Below are positions 35,706-45,893 of a stretch of 64,000 nucleotides of DNA, one piece after another. The DNA lies in NCBI RefSeq assembly GCF_023715895.1, contig NZ_JAMBOO010000014.1, forward strand, positions 30,938 to 94,937, given 5' to 3'. Under the pieces are notes generated by a model. That model ran no database searches. It was not told the origin of the DNA and was given only the letters and a program-made list of their open reading frames with translations. Origin of the DNA: Domibacillus indicus (GTDB lineage: Bacteria > Bacillota > Bacilli > Bacillales > Domibacillaceae). Both the position numbers and the translations under genes were made by a program. Position 1 is the stretch's first letter. Every line of letters starts with the position of its first letter.

Positions 35706-35909
35706 TTTTAGTTGGTAAATAGTTGGATGAATGATTAGCTGTTCCAAAATCGGTGAAGAAGGTGATACTTCGAGGGATTCGTACAGCTCTTTTAAAACTG
35801 AGAAGTGCCAGAAAGGTTAAACTTAGCCAAGCATTAGGGATGAGGTTCACCGCAGTAAGCAAGTTCCTGGCACAACTGATCACAAAATAATGAATGGTGA
35901 GGTTTAAAT

Positions 35910-37142
35910 ATGGCAATTTTCCTTTTAGTCATTATTTACTTGGCTTTTATCAGCTTAGGTTTACCCGATTCATTGCTGGGAGCAGCATGGCCAGTGATGC
36001 AATCAGACTATGGAGCTCCGCTTGAGACTGCTGGATTTCTTTTTATGATGATTGCAGGTGGTACCATTATCTCCAGTCTGGCTAGCGGAAAGATACTCGA
36101 ACGGTTTGGGACTGGCAATGTCACCTTTGTCAGCTGCTTCATGACTGCAGGTGCTTTGCTGGGGTTTCATTTTGCCCCATCGCTTGTATGGTTAATGATA
36201 TGCGCCATACCACTTGGATTAGGTGCAGGAGCTGTTGATACAGGATTAAACAATTATGTTGCTGTACATTACAAAGCACACCATATGAGCTGGCTGCATT
36301 GTTTTTGGGGAGTCGGGGCTACTTTAGGTCCTATCATAATGGCTCAGTTTATTTCAGGACAACATTCTTGGAGAAGTGGGTATCTTGTGATTGCTGGAAT
36401 TCAATTCGCATTGGTTGTCATTCTCTTCTTCACTTTGCCCCTATGGAACAGAGGAACAAAAAACAGCAATATCGCTTCAAATGAAGAGCCGGAGAATTCG
36501 AAAGATGCATTTGATAACGAAGATGCTCAACATGTAAAACCTTTACAAATTAAAGGCGTTAAACTGGCTCTGATGTCCTTCTTGTTTTATTGCGGGGTGG
36601 AAGCAACAATGGGTCTTTGGGGAAGCAGCTTTCTGGTAAACGTCAAGGAGCTACCGGCAGCAGTTGCTGCCCAATGGGTTTCCCTGTATTACGCTGGAAT
36701 CACAATCGGCCGATTTGTTACAGGCTTTATTACCTTTAAAATGAATAACCATACTCTCATGCGGAATGGGCAAATCATAGCGTTGGCGGGTGCTGCACTT
36801 CTATTCCTGCCATTGCCGTCCACTTTCTCGCTTGTTGGTTTTATCATGGTAGGATTCGGATTAGCACCGATCTTTCCATGTATGCTGAATGAAACACCCA
36901 TACGTTTCGGGAAGAAGCACTCCCAGACCATTATGGGCTATCAAATGGCTGTCGCCTATACAGGCAGTACCTTCATGCCGCCTCTTCTCGGTTTCATGGC
37001 ATCTCATTTAACAATAGGAATTTTCCCGTTTTGTATCGTTATTTTTGTTGCAATAATGTTCCTGAGTTCAGAAAAGCTAAACAGCTTGCTGAAAAAGAAT
37101 GATGTATTAAAGGGAAAAGAAACAAGCTCAACAACATTCTAA
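35910..37142 (+). CDS. MFS permease (FHS/sugar-permease-like)
   Basis: A 410-residue MFS protein with about 12 membrane segments. The N-terminal LAFISLGLPDSLLGAAWPVM, the loop ILERFGTGNVTFVSC and NNYVAVHYKAHHMSWLHCFWGVGATLGP recall the fucose/glucose permease (FHS) branch. A charged central loop (EEPENSKDAFDNEDAQHV) separates the halves. Substrate unknown, probably a sugar; the neighbouring acetyltransferase and HutC-type regulator genes fit a small sugar locus. GGTGAGG precedes ATG 35910. Confidence 0.75.
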   Translation: MAIFLLVIIYLAFISLGLPDSLLGAAWPVMQSDYGAPLETAGFLFMMIAGGTIISSLASGKILERFGTGNVTFVSCFMTAGALLGFHFAPSLVWLMICAIPLGLGAGAVDTGLNNYVAVHYKAHHMSWLHCFWGVGATLGPIIMAQFISGQHSWRSGYLVIAGIQFALVVILFFTLPLWNRGTKNSNIASNEEPENSKDAFDNEDAQHVKPLQIKGVKLALMSFLFYCGVEATMGLWGSSFLVNVKELPAAVAAQWVSLYYAGITIGRFVTGFITFKMNNHTLMRNGQIIALAGAALLFLPLPSTFSLVGFIMVGFGLAPIFPCMLNETPIRFGKKHSQTIMGYQMAVAYTGSTFMPPLLGFMASHLTIGIFPFCIVIFVAIMFLSSEKLNSLLKKNDVLKGKETSSTTF

Positions 37143-37209
37143 TTATGCGGGATCCAAATATACAAAGTTCATTGTTTTTAATGAAAGAAAAAATTAGGAG
37201 GTATCTAAT

Positions 37210-37770
37210 ATGAAAACTGAAAAAGAGAAAATGTTAGCGGCGGAAATGTACAACCCTGCTGACCCGGTATTATGGAAGGAACGTAAGGAAGCAAGACGCA
37301 AGGTTAGAATATATAATCAAACTTTAGAAACTGAAGGAGAAAAACGGACTAAGTTATTGAAGGAATTATTGGGTTCAACCGGAGAAAACGTATATATGGA
37401 ACCAAATATCAGGTTCGATTATGGCTATAACACACATGTAGGAGAAAACTTTTTTGCAAACTTTGACTGTACCATTTTAGATGTTTGTGAAGTGCGATTT
37501 GGGGACAATTGTATGCTTGCGCCTGGCGTACAAATCTATACAGCAACACATCCACTTCATCCAGCTGAACGTAATTCAGGTAAAGAATATGCAAAGCCAA
37601 TTATGTTTGGACATAATGTATGGATTGGAGGAAATGCAGTCATAAATCCGGGAGTAACGGTAGGAGACAATGTGGTGATTGCATCAGGTGCAGTAGTGAC
37701 GAAAGACGTACCAGATAATGCTGTCGTTGGAGGAAATCCAGCAAGAGTGATTAAACAAATTGAAATATAA
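37210..37770 (+). CDS. maa: Maltose/galactoside O-acetyltransferase family (left-handed beta helix)
   Basis: Acetyl-CoA-dependent sugar O-acetyltransferase. The 186-residue protein has the N-terminal Mac domain ([18 protein letters not shown]), then hexapeptide repeats; the catalytic His is in [14 protein letters not shown], and [19 protein letters not shown] and [11 protein letters not shown] are typical of Maa/LacA. It detoxifies non-metabolised sugars in known bacteria. The preceding gene is an MFS permease and a GntR regulator gene follows. AGGAGG lies before ATG 37210. Confidence 0.88.
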   Translation: MKTEKEKMLAAEMYNPADPVLWKERKEARRKVRIYNQTLETEGEKRTKLLKELLGSTGENVYMEPNIRFDYGYNTHVGENFFANFDCTILDVCEVRFGDNCMLAPGVQIYTATHPLHPAERNSGKEYAKPIMFGHNVWIGGNAVINPGVTVGDNVVIASGAVVTKDVPDNAVVGGNPARVIKQIEI

Positions 37771-37811
37771 ATCACGTTTTTCTGTATATTTAGGGGTTTA
37801 AGGGATTTTTT

Positions 37812-38522
37812 ATGACCAAGTACCAGCAAATCGCAGCGGAAATTGAAATGTATATTGAAGAAAATGCCCTTCAGCAGGGCGATAAACTGCCTGTATTAGA
37901 AGCTTTAATGGCTCATTTTAATGTGAGTAAAAGTACGGTTACAAAAGCGCTAGATCTATTGGAGAAAAAAGGCGCCGTATTTCAAGTGAGGGGCAGCGGC
38001 ATTTTTGTTAGAAGGCAGAAAAGAAAAGGATACAGGGGCCTTCTTTCTAATCAAGGGTTTAAAAAAGAGATCGAAGGTGTTCATCTAACCTCAAAGGTAA
38101 TCGAATTAGAAGTGATGAAGCCGACAAAAGAAGCAGCTAATCATTTAAATATTGGACCCGATGACGATGTCTATTATGTAAAAAGGGTTCGGTATATGAA
38201 CGGACAAACCTTGTGTCTTGAGGAATCCTATTATAAAAAATCCATCATTACCTATTTAAATAAAGAAATCGTTTCTGAATCGATTTTTGATTATATTCAG
38301 AAAGGGTTAGGGTTAAAAATCGGCTTTTCGGATGTGTATCTTCACGCAGGAAAGCTAAAGGAAGAAGAGGCAAAACATTTATGCTTGGAAAGTGAAGCAC
38401 CTGCCTTTTATGTCGAATCCATTTTTCATTTAACCAATGGACAGCCGTTTGACTTTTCAAAAGTCACTTATCACTATGAACAATCCCAGTTCTTTGTCCA
38501 AACGAATAGCCACTTTTTCTAA
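37812..38522 (+). CDS. GntR-family regulator, HutC subfamily (YydK/TreR-like)
   Basis: A 236-residue regulator: N-terminal winged helix (QQGDKLPVLEALMAHFNVSK, STVTKALDLLEKKGAVFQV, GSGIFV) and the C-terminal UTRA effector domain (VYYVKRVRYMNGQTLCLEESY, FDFSKVTYHYEQSQFFV). HutC-type proteins usually sense phosphorylated sugars or amino acids. The two upstream genes (MFS permease, acetyltransferase) are the probable targets. There is no clear strong ribosome site: only GGGATTTTTT precedes ATG 37812. Confidence 0.85.
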   Translation: MTKYQQIAAEIEMYIEENALQQGDKLPVLEALMAHFNVSKSTVTKALDLLEKKGAVFQVRGSGIFVRRQKRKGYRGLLSNQGFKKEIEGVHLTSKVIELEVMKPTKEAANHLNIGPDDDVYYVKRVRYMNGQTLCLEESYYKKSIITYLNKEIVSESIFDYIQKGLGLKIGFSDVYLHAGKLKEEEAKHLCLESEAPAFYVESIFHLTNGQPFDFSKVTYHYEQSQFFVQTNSHFF

Positions 38523-38573
38523 AAGTTAAAACAGAGCTGTCTCATCAGTCTCATTTAAATAAAATTGCACAAG

Positions 38574-38612
38574 AAGCCGGAATGAGGGTAAAACTTTCAT
38601 TCCGGCTTTTTA
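38574..38612 (+). terminator. Terminator after the GntR gene
   Basis: AAGCCGGAATGA and TCATTCCGGCTT form a perfect 12-bp stem followed by Ts. Between here and the Fur boxes (38613-39180) I see only A/T-rich sequence, with a weak hairpin near 38720-38750 (GCAGCTTTCA/TGAAAGTTGC). Confidence 0.9.
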
Positions 38613-39182
38613 GGTTTAAAAGGAAGGGAAATATAAATCCACCTGCTCTTTTTAAAAATAAATAGCAACTCTATATATTTTTTTTGATATTAAGATTTTG
38701 TCACTCGTAAAAAAATAGCAGCTTTCAGTAAGGGATTGAAAGTTGCCATTTTCGTATCTTCAACAGCTTGAAAACGAGTGTTTTTAGGTTTTTTTATAAA
38801 CAGGTCATCTAGTAAAATCACATAATTTTTATGTATCAAAACATTGCTCAAAATCTATGTCTTATTAATGAACGAAGGAAGAAAGAAAAGACAATAACAA
38901 TAGGCAGCCAAATAAGTCAAACTTCTAAAAGTAAAGCAATGCGTAAGGTTAGAAAAGGCAACTTATTTCGCAAGCCAAGTAACCCGTAATTAAGTAAAAA
39001 TTATCCATATATGATTTGGGATCGCTGTTAAGAAAGAAAGCAGCGGAATTATATACTTTTCAAAACAAATACAATCTTTGCGATAACGCTGATTTTCATT
39101 TCTGATGCATAAGAACTACTATTCAACTTTATAACTTTAAATTGCTTCTTCTGGGATGATTTTCATATTTTTTATTTTTTAA

Positions 39183-39244
39183 TTGACTTTGATAATCATT
39201 ATCAACTAGTATAGAGTCTGTTAACGATAATGAAAATCATTATC
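39183..39244 (+). promoter_or_regulatory. Fur-controlled promoter of the siderophore operon (two Fur boxes)
   Basis: TTGACT (39183-39188), 18 bases, TAGTAT (39207-39212). A perfect 7-1-7 Fur box TGATAATCATTATCA (39190-39204) fills the spacer, and GATAATGAAAATCATTATC (39226-39244), one mismatch from the 19-bp consensus, covers the start region. Iron-dependent repression by Fur is therefore strongly indicated. Confidence 0.9.
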
Positions 39245-39334
39245 ACTTGAAACAATATCATGCGGCCGTTCAGATTGAGCAGCAAAATCTTAATCTAAAC
39301 GCAGCCATCATGATTACAAATAAAGGAGTGTTGG

Positions 39335-40702
39335 ATGATGAATGCATCTGTTGGAACTTATTCAGGAAATGAAGCTCTGTTATCAATGCAGGAAAAAAGG
39401 GAATCAAACGCAAGGTCTTATCCGCGAAGATTACCTCTTGCCATTAAACGGGCAGAAGGCGTTTATCTAACAGACATGGACGGAAAACAATATATCGATT
39501 GTTTAGCAGGAGCAGGAACACTGGCGCTAGGCCACAACCACACCGTCGTTCGGGAAGCCATTAAAGATTTTATGCAGTCTTATGTGCCTCTGCATACTCT
39601 TGATTTGACGACGCCAGTAAAAGAAGCATTTATTGATGAGGTATTCGCTTCTTTACCGCCTTCATTTGCTGAAAAAGCAAAAATTCATTTTTGTGGTCCA
39701 ACGGGTGCTGATGCAGTAGAGGCAGCCTTGAAGCTAGTAAAAACGGCAACCGGTAATAGAGCCATTCTTTCCTTTCAAGGAGGCTATCACGGTTCCACGC
39801 ACGGTACACTCAGCATCACCGGGACAACAGCTCCTAAAAAGAATATTCACGCACTTGTACCGGATACCCATTTTCTTCCGTATCCATATGAATACCGGTG
39901 CCCTTTCGGTGTGGGGAAAGATGGACACCGTATTGGCGCCCAATATATTGAGAATGTACTAGATGATCCAGAAGGTGGAATTGTTAAGCCCGCCGGTATC
40001 GTTGTAGAAGTCGTACAAGGCGAAGGAGGATCGATTCCTGCTCCTGTCGAGTGGTTAAAAGAGCTTCGCCGTATTACAAAAGAACGTGATATTCCGCTGA
40101 TCATTGATGAAGTACAAACAGGTATCGGACGAACAGGAAAAATGTTTGCGTTCGAGCATGCCGGCATTGAACCGGACGTTCTTGTGCTGTCAAAAGCAAT
40201 AGGGGGAAGTCTTCCGCTATCTGTTGTTGTGTATGATCGCCGTCTTGATCAATGGGAGCCGGGAACGCATATCGGAACATTTAGAGGAAACCAAATGGCT
40301 ATGGCAGCCGGCTGTGCCACTTTACGCTTTGTGAAAGATCACCAGCTTCCGGAACACGCACAAGAAATGGGGGCTTACTTAACGGCCCAATTAAAGTCTA
40401 TGCAAAAACAAGTAGGCTCCATTGGGGATGTAAGAGGCAGAGGACTTATGGTTGGTGTTGAAGTTATTAATCCAGCGGAACAGCCAAACCAAATAGGAAG
40501 TTATCCGGCATACTCTGAACTTGCCAAAAAAATTCAACAAGAATGCTTGAATCGAGGCTTAATTTTAGAGGTTGGAGGGCGTTTTGGCACGGTTATTCGC
40601 TGGCTGCCGCCGCTGATTATTTCAAAAGAGCAAATCGATGAAGTATTACAGCGCTTCTATGAGGCGATCACAAGCGCTGAAGCTCAATTTGGTCTGCGAT
40701 AG
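39335..40702 (+). CDS. dat: Diaminobutyrate-2-oxoglutarate aminotransferase
   Basis: Class III PLP aminotransferase making L-2,4-diaminobutyrate from aspartate semialdehyde with glutamate as amino donor (RhbA of rhizobactin synthesis). 455 residues. SFQGGYHGSTHGTLSITG, IIDEVQTGIGRTG and Schiff-base Lys287 (VLSKAIGGSLPL) are visible. AAAGGAG precedes ATG 39335. It is the first gene of the Fur-controlled operon; the next gene, encoding the decarboxylase, follows at once. Confidence 0.9.
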   Translation: MMNASVGTYSGNEALLSMQEKRESNARSYPRRLPLAIKRAEGVYLTDMDGKQYIDCLAGAGTLALGHNHTVVREAIKDFMQSYVPLHTLDLTTPVKEAFIDEVFASLPPSFAEKAKIHFCGPTGADAVEAALKLVKTATGNRAILSFQGGYHGSTHGTLSITGTTAPKKNIHALVPDTHFLPYPYEYRCPFGVGKDGHRIGAQYIENVLDDPEGGIVKPAGIVVEVVQGEGGSIPAPVEWLKELRRITKERDIPLIIDEVQTGIGRTGKMFAFEHAGIEPDVLVLSKAIGGSLPLSVVVYDRRLDQWEPGTHIGTFRGNQMAMAAGCATLRFVKDHQLPEHAQEMGAYLTAQLKSMQKQVGSIGDVRGRGLMVGVEVINPAEQPNQIGSYPAYSELAKKIQQECLNRGLILEVGGRFGTVIRWLPPLIISKEQIDEVLQRFYEAITSAEAQFGLR

Positions 40703-40714
40703 GAGGTGGCGGAA

Positions 40715-42238
40715 GTGGAAAAGAGTTTTGGAGAATGGTTTCTTCATCAAAGCGATAAAAGCGAGAAAATGTACCATACACTGATGGACAAAGCTGTCCG
40801 ATTAATTGCTGATCAAACAGCAAGAACAAATCAACCTTTTTCGGGTGCTTCTCGTCAAGAGATCCAATCAGCCGTGAGGGAAATGCTCATGATCCCGGCT
40901 GCAGGACAGAAAACGGACAGAGTGATGGAAGAGGTTCAAAATGTCATTGTGAAAAATTCGTTATGGGTTTCTCATCCTTCTGCCATGGCGCATCTTCATT
41001 GCCCGCCTTTAATTCCATCTCTCGCTGCAGAAGTGATTATTAATGCATTGAACCAATCGATGGATTCATGGGATCAAAGCCCTTCTGCTACTTATGTTGA
41101 AACAGAATTCATTCAGTTTTTTACGAAGCATATCGGCTACTCGGACGAGGCGGAAGGTGTCTTTACAACTGGTGGAACACAATCTAATTATATGGGATTG
41201 CTGCTTGCCCGAAACAAAGCATGCCAGACACATTTCTCCGTTCAAGTTCAGGAGGAAGGGCTTCCGGCGGAGGCGGGAAGGCTGCGGATTCTTTGTTCAG
41301 AGCACGCCCATTTTACAGTCCAAAAATCGGCGGCTCAGCTTGGGCTGGGAACGAATGCTGTCGTCAAAGTAGCGACAAATGATCAAAAGCAGCTTTGTGT
41401 AGAGGATGCCAAAGAAAAAATCGGGCACCTCAGACAACAAGGACTTCTTCCCTTTATGATCGTGGGAACCGCAGGAACAACGGATTTCGGGAGCGTAGAT
41501 TGTATAAAAGATATAGCTAAGCTGGCAGCCGAGGAGCAATTGTGGTTTCATGTCGATGCCGCCTATGGCGGTGCCCTGCTGTTTTCCCATCAATACAGCG
41601 GCCTCGTTCGTGATCTGCACTTAGCAGATTCAATCACAATTGATTTTCACAAGCTTTATTACCAATCGATCAGCTGCGGTGCTTTTTTCGTTAAACATAA
41701 GCAGGACTTTCAGCAAATCGCCTTCCATGCCGATTACCTGAATCCGGAAGAAGACCAGGAGAACGGCGTGATCAATTTAGTGGAAAAAAGCGTACAAACG
41801 ACAAAACGGTTTGATGCTTTGAAGCTGTTGATGACTTTTAAATTGATGGGAACGGATTTGTTTGGGGAGATGGTGGATTATACGATCAGTCTGGCGAAGG
41901 AAACGGCCAAGCTCTTAAAAAATGAACCTTGTTTTAAGGTGCTGAATGAGCCGGAACTTAACGCCGTCTTGTTTCGCTACGTGCCATTACATCCGTTCGA
42001 GGACGAGCGGTATATTGATGAAATAAATCTTGAGCTTCAGCGCGCTTTTTATCAAAGCGGGGAACTCATTATGGCTAAAACAAAGCAGGCTGGAAAAGTG
42101 TACTTAAAATTTACCATGCTGAATCCTCTCAATACGATAAGCCATATGAAAACACATATAGAGCAAATGAAGCAAGCTGGAGAAAAAATAGAGAAAGAGC
42201 AGGGAGAGATCCGCTATGAATATTCCGTTCGTGACTAA
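40715..42238 (+). CDS. ddc: L-2,4-diaminobutyrate decarboxylase
   Basis: PLP-dependent group II decarboxylase giving 1,3-diaminopropane (RhbB). 507 residues; VFTTGGTQSNYMGLLLAR, WFHVDAAYGGALLF and the PLP lysine in SITIDFHKLYYQ are clear. The start is GTG 40715: AGGAGG at 40701-40706 runs into an earlier in-frame GTG (40706), which is too close to be used. It overlaps the following IucA/IucC-type gene by 23 bases. Confidence 0.9.
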   Translation: MEKSFGEWFLHQSDKSEKMYHTLMDKAVRLIADQTARTNQPFSGASRQEIQSAVREMLMIPAAGQKTDRVMEEVQNVIVKNSLWVSHPSAMAHLHCPPLIPSLAAEVIINALNQSMDSWDQSPSATYVETEFIQFFTKHIGYSDEAEGVFTTGGTQSNYMGLLLARNKACQTHFSVQVQEEGLPAEAGRLRILCSEHAHFTVQKSAAQLGLGTNAVVKVATNDQKQLCVEDAKEKIGHLRQQGLLPFMIVGTAGTTDFGSVDCIKDIAKLAAEEQLWFHVDAAYGGALLFSHQYSGLVRDLHLADSITIDFHKLYYQSISCGAFFVKHKQDFQQIAFHADYLNPEEDQENGVINLVEKSVQTTKRFDALKLLMTFKLMGTDLFGEMVDYTISLAKETAKLLKNEPCFKVLNEPELNAVLFRYVPLHPFEDERYIDEINLELQRAFYQSGELIMAKTKQAGKVYLKFTMLNPLNTISHMKTHIEQMKQAGEKIEKEQGEIRYEYSVRD

Positions 42239-44018
42239 TCATCTTACCATACAGAATTTAATCAATTGTTATGTAAGAGAAACAGGGGAAGGAGAATGGA
42301 AGTCCGCCGATGAAGTCGCTGTTCCACTAGAAGACGAAAGAACCAAACAAGTATTGGTTATTTCATTTAGCCGGCAATCCGTTACTTTGTATATTCCAGC
42401 CCGGTATAAATCGGCAACAGAACGCCATCTGTTTTCGCCAATTATGTATTATCAAGTGAAAAACGGTGAAATGAAACAGCTTGACTACATGACACTAATC
42501 GTATTTATCCAACAAGAGCTGTCGCTCCTATCTGACAAGCCTGTAGAGACCGATGAATTTATGCTCCGGACTATTCTAAGCTATCAAAACATGAAAAGAA
42601 TTATTGGGGATAGAAGCAGTGATCTGGAAGAATGCTATCAAACGGAAAAAACGTTTCTTCAATCCGAGCAATCTTTGTTAATTGGACATCAAGTACATCC
42701 AACTCCGAAAAGCCGTCAAGGAATCGATGAGGAGGAAGAGCATATTTTCGCCCCGGAAAGAAAAGGGGCTTTCCAGCTTCATTATTTCCGGGCCGTACAT
42801 GAGATTGTCGATGAAGATTCTATGCTGGCTCAAAACGCTTCTATGCTTATAAAAGAAGAACTAAGGAAAGATCCATTCGTTACAGAATCTTTTCAAGACC
42901 GGTACTGCCAGGAAGATGATTTTTCACTGATCCCTGTTCATCCGCTGCAAGCACGAAAGCTGTTAGGGCGGGAGGATGTGTGCGATCTCATTCAATCAGG
43001 CAAACTCGCTTATCTTGGTCCGCAGGGAAGAAAGTTTTATCCAACTTCTTCTGTTCGGACGGTGTACCATCCGGAAGCAAGCTTTATGTACAAGTTTTCG
43101 ATTCCTGTGAAAATTACCAATTCACTGCGTGTGAACAAACGAAAAGAGCTTGACCGGGGAGTAGAAGTAAGCCGCTTGCTTCGCAGCGGGATTTCCGAAA
43201 AGTTAAAAGAACACCATCCTTCATTTCGCATTATCGAAGATCCTGCTTATATTACGTTAAAACTGGCCACAGAAGAAACGGGATTTGAAGTGGTGATCCG
43301 TGAAAATCCATTTCAAACGGGGAACGATTCACGGGTGACATTGCTTGCGGCTCTTTGCCAGGATCACATTGCAGGAGAGGGTTCTCACTTAACCAATGTT
43401 ATTTCCGCTATTGCAAAACGGGAAGGGATTTCTACTGCAGAAGCAAGTGAACAGTGGTTTGCCCGCTATTTAAAAGTAAGTTTGCGTCCACTGTACTGGT
43501 TATATGCTGCATATGGAATCGCGCTTGAAGCCCATCAGCAAAATTCGATTCTACAGCTTGACGAACAGGGCTATCCAGCTGTCTTTTATTATCGTGACAA
43601 TCAAGGATACTATTTTATGGAATCAAAGGCGAAAGCTTTAAAACAGCTCGTCCCGGCCTTAAATGAAAAAAGTGATACGGTATGTGCTGACTCGATTGCA
43701 GAGGAGCGATTCCGGTATTATGTCTTTTTCAATCACATGTTTGGTTTAATCAATGCCTTTGGGGTTAATCGTCTGATCGATGAGCAGCAATTGTTGTTCA
43801 TGATGAAAGAGGAGCTGGCAGGCTTTAAGAAGCAGCTAGGCGATCATACAGCTTTGTTAGATTCTTTGCTGTTTGAAAAAAAGCTCCCATGCAAAGCAAA
43901 TCTACTGACAAGGGTGCATGATATGGATGAGCTTGTCGGATCTCTTGAAACTCAATCAGTATATGTTCATGTCACGAATCCGCTGTTTGCAGCAACAGGT
44001 GAACTGCATGAAGTCTAA
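42216..44018 (+). CDS. IucA/IucC-family siderophore synthetase (RhbC-like)
   Basis: NRPS-independent siderophore synthetase that adenylates a citrate carboxyl and joins it to an amine. 600 residues with the family's ATP-site region GHQVHPTPKSRQG, SLIPVHPLQARKL, YPTSSVRTVYHP and, near the C-terminal FhuF-like part, LYWLYAAYGIALEAHQQN. By position it should perform the first or second condensation of citrate with N-acetyl-N-hydroxy-1,3-diaminopropane. GGGAGAG precedes ATG 42216, inside the ddc coding region. Confidence 0.9.
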   Translation: MNIPFVTNHLTIQNLINCYVRETGEGEWKSADEVAVPLEDERTKQVLVISFSRQSVTLYIPARYKSATERHLFSPIMYYQVKNGEMKQLDYMTLIVFIQQELSLLSDKPVETDEFMLRTILSYQNMKRIIGDRSSDLEECYQTEKTFLQSEQSLLIGHQVHPTPKSRQGIDEEEEHIFAPERKGAFQLHYFRAVHEIVDEDSMLAQNASMLIKEELRKDPFVTESFQDRYCQEDDFSLIPVHPLQARKLLGREDVCDLIQSGKLAYLGPQGRKFYPTSSVRTVYHPEASFMYKFSIPVKITNSLRVNKRKELDRGVEVSRLLRSGISEKLKEHHPSFRIIEDPAYITLKLATEETGFEVVIRENPFQTGNDSRVTLLAALCQDHIAGEGSHLTNVISAIAKREGISTAEASEQWFARYLKVSLRPLYWLYAAYGIALEAHQQNSILQLDEQGYPAVFYYRDNQGYYFMESKAKALKQLVPALNEKSDTVCADSIAEERFRYYVFFNHMFGLINAFGVNRLIDEQQLLFMMKEELAGFKKQLGDHTALLDSLLFEKKLPCKANLLTRVHDMDELVGSLETQSVYVHVTNPLFAATGELHEV

Positions 44019-44613
44019 CATCAGCATTCAACAAACGTATCCGTTTGAACAATACGAGCCTTTGATCCAAAAGACGATTTCATTTCGCCATGTGAGCATG
44101 AAAGAAGATGCAGAACGGCTTCATTCATGGATGCATGAAAAGCATGTTATTCCTTTTTGGAATTTAAATATTTCATTGGAAAACTACACAGCCCATTTAC
44201 AAAGATTTTTGCAGGATGATCATCAAACACTCTTGATTGGTGAACTCGGTGGTGTCCCCATGAGTTATTGGGAGTCGTACTGGGTGAAGGATGATATTAT
44301 CGGAACCCGCTATGCGTTTGGTGAATATGACCAGGGCATTCATTTGCTGATTGGACCAAAAGAGTTTTTAGGGAAAGGGTTCATCTACCCGCTGCTGCTG
44401 ACCATTTTATATAAGAAATTTCAAATAGTCGAAACAAACCAAATTATAGCAGAGCCTGATATACGAAATGAAAAAATGATTCATGTGTTTAAAAAGTGCG
44501 GTTTTCAGCCTGTCAAGGAGGTTGAACTGCCTGATAAAACAGGTTTATTGATGATATGTGAACGGAAAGGGTTTGAAAGAAGGTGGACAGATTGGCAAAC
44601 GAACAAATTTTAG
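44008..44613 (+). CDS. Siderophore N-acetyltransferase (RhbD/IucB-like)
   Basis: GNAT-type enzyme that acetylates the hydroxylamine of N-hydroxy-1,3-diaminopropane to a hydroxamate. ATG 44008 follows AGGTG and overlaps the preceding stop by 11 bases; the product is 201 residues. It matches the Acetyltransf_8 pattern of siderophore proteins: HSWMHEKHVIPFWNLN, MSYWESYWVKDD, GIHLLIGPKEFLGKGF and AEPDIRNEKMIHVFKKCGF. It overlaps the next gene as well. Confidence 0.87.
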   Translation: MKSNISIQQTYPFEQYEPLIQKTISFRHVSMKEDAERLHSWMHEKHVIPFWNLNISLENYTAHLQRFLQDDHQTLLIGELGGVPMSYWESYWVKDDIIGTRYAFGEYDQGIHLLIGPKEFLGKGFIYPLLLTILYKKFQIVETNQIIAEPDIRNEKMIHVFKKCGFQPVKEVELPDKTGLLMICERKGFERRWTDWQTNKF

Positions 44614-45884
44614 ATGTTATTGGAGTGGGGATTGGTCCATTTAATCTCGGATTAGCCGCATTGCTTGAAAAAACGGAATGCCGTTCCTTGTTTTTTGACC
44701 AAAAATCCCGATTTGAGTGGCATCCGGGGATGCTGCTGGAAGGAACCACGCTGCAAGTGCCTTTTATGGCGGATGTCGTGACGATGGCAGATCCGACAAG
44801 CTCTTTTAGCTTTTTGAATTATTTGCATGAACAAAAGCGGCTGTATCAGTTTTACTTTCTTGAAAAATTTCAAATTCCGCGTACGGAATATAATCATTAT
44901 TGTCAATGGGTAGCCGAGCGGCTCCCTCAGCTTCAGTTTGAATGCAAAGTGGAGAATATTGAGCAAACAGAGGAAGGGTATTTTCGCGTTACCGTTTTTT
45001 CCGGTATCGAAAAGCAGAAACAAACGTATTACGCCAAACATGTGGTAATAGGAGTGGGAACGAGGCCGTATGTGCCCGAGAAATTCGAGCCAGCTCTTGG
45101 TGATCGCATTTTTCATTCTTCAGCGTATAGAAGCAAGCGGGAAAATGTCCTGAGAACAAAAGCGGTCACGGTCATTGGTTCCGGACAGAGTGCTGCTGAA
45201 ATTTTCTATGACTTATTGTCCAGACAGCCGGATCATGATTATCAGCTGTCGTGGTTCACAAGATCCAAAGGATTTTATCCGATGGAATATTCCAAGCTGG
45301 GGCTTGAGCATTTCTCGCCTGATTATACCCGTTATTTTTATCACTTGCCGAAAGAAAAGAAACGAAGTGCTTTAAACAATCAGGCACTGTTGTACAAGGG
45401 AATCAGCTTTAATACGATCGGCGATATTTATGATTTATTGTATGAGCGGACAGTCGGAAATGGAGAACCGCCCGTTCATCTGCAAGCGTTGACTGAACTG
45501 TCATCCATTGAAGAAAGGGACAATCGATACTGCTTATCATTGTATCAGCATGAACAAGAAGAACATAAGCAGATAGAAAGTGATGCCGTTATTCTGGCGA
45601 CCGGTTATCATCCTTATATCCCAGATTGCTTAAAAGGGATGAAGCATCTAGTGGAAACGGACGAAATCGGCCAGCTTGTTATTAAAGAAGACTATAAATT
45701 GAAATTAAACAAGGAAGGCCGTAATCATGTATTTATTCAAAATGGTGAGCTTCATACACATGGTGTAGGGGCACCTGATTTAGGGCTGGGAGCATGTCGG
45801 AACGTGACGATTATTAACCAGCTCGTCGGAAAAGAAGTCTATCAAACCTATAACAAAAACGTATTCCAGCAGTTTGGCCTGTAG
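44592..45884 (+). CDS. L-lysine/ornithine-type N-monooxygenase (RhbE/IucD-like)
   Basis: Flavin- and NADPH-dependent N-hydroxylase; in this gene set its substrate should be 1,3-diaminopropane. FAD motif DVIGVGIGPFNLGLAALLE at the N-terminus, LQVPFMADVVTMADPTSSFSF, NADPH motif VTVIGSGQSAAEIFYDLL and the C-terminal ILATGYHPYIPDCL. TTG 44592 lies five bases after AGAAGGTGG and is preferred to GTG 44583, which overlaps that site. 430 residues. The start overlaps the acetyltransferase gene. Confidence 0.88.
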   Translation: MANEQILDVIGVGIGPFNLGLAALLEKTECRSLFFDQKSRFEWHPGMLLEGTTLQVPFMADVVTMADPTSSFSFLNYLHEQKRLYQFYFLEKFQIPRTEYNHYCQWVAERLPQLQFECKVENIEQTEEGYFRVTVFSGIEKQKQTYYAKHVVIGVGTRPYVPEKFEPALGDRIFHSSAYRSKRENVLRTKAVTVIGSGQSAAEIFYDLLSRQPDHDYQLSWFTRSKGFYPMEYSKLGLEHFSPDYTRYFYHLPKEKKRSALNNQALLYKGISFNTIGDIYDLLYERTVGNGEPPVHLQALTELSSIEERDNRYCLSLYQHEQEEHKQIESDAVILATGYHPYIPDCLKGMKHLVETDEIGQLVIKEDYKLKLNKEGRNHVFIQNGELHTHGVGAPDLGLGACRNVTIINQLVGKEVYQTYNKNVFQQFGL

Positions 45885-45893
45885 AAGAAAGAC

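Noticed and set aside
35741..35890. Possible remnant of a regulator gene on the + strand
   Set aside because: Short open pieces in different frames with stops; no recognisable motif, so a decayed gene cannot be supported.
35698..35916. A 72-codon - strand ORF upstream of the MFS gene
   Set aside because: It overlaps the MFS start and ribosome site and has no recognisable domain.
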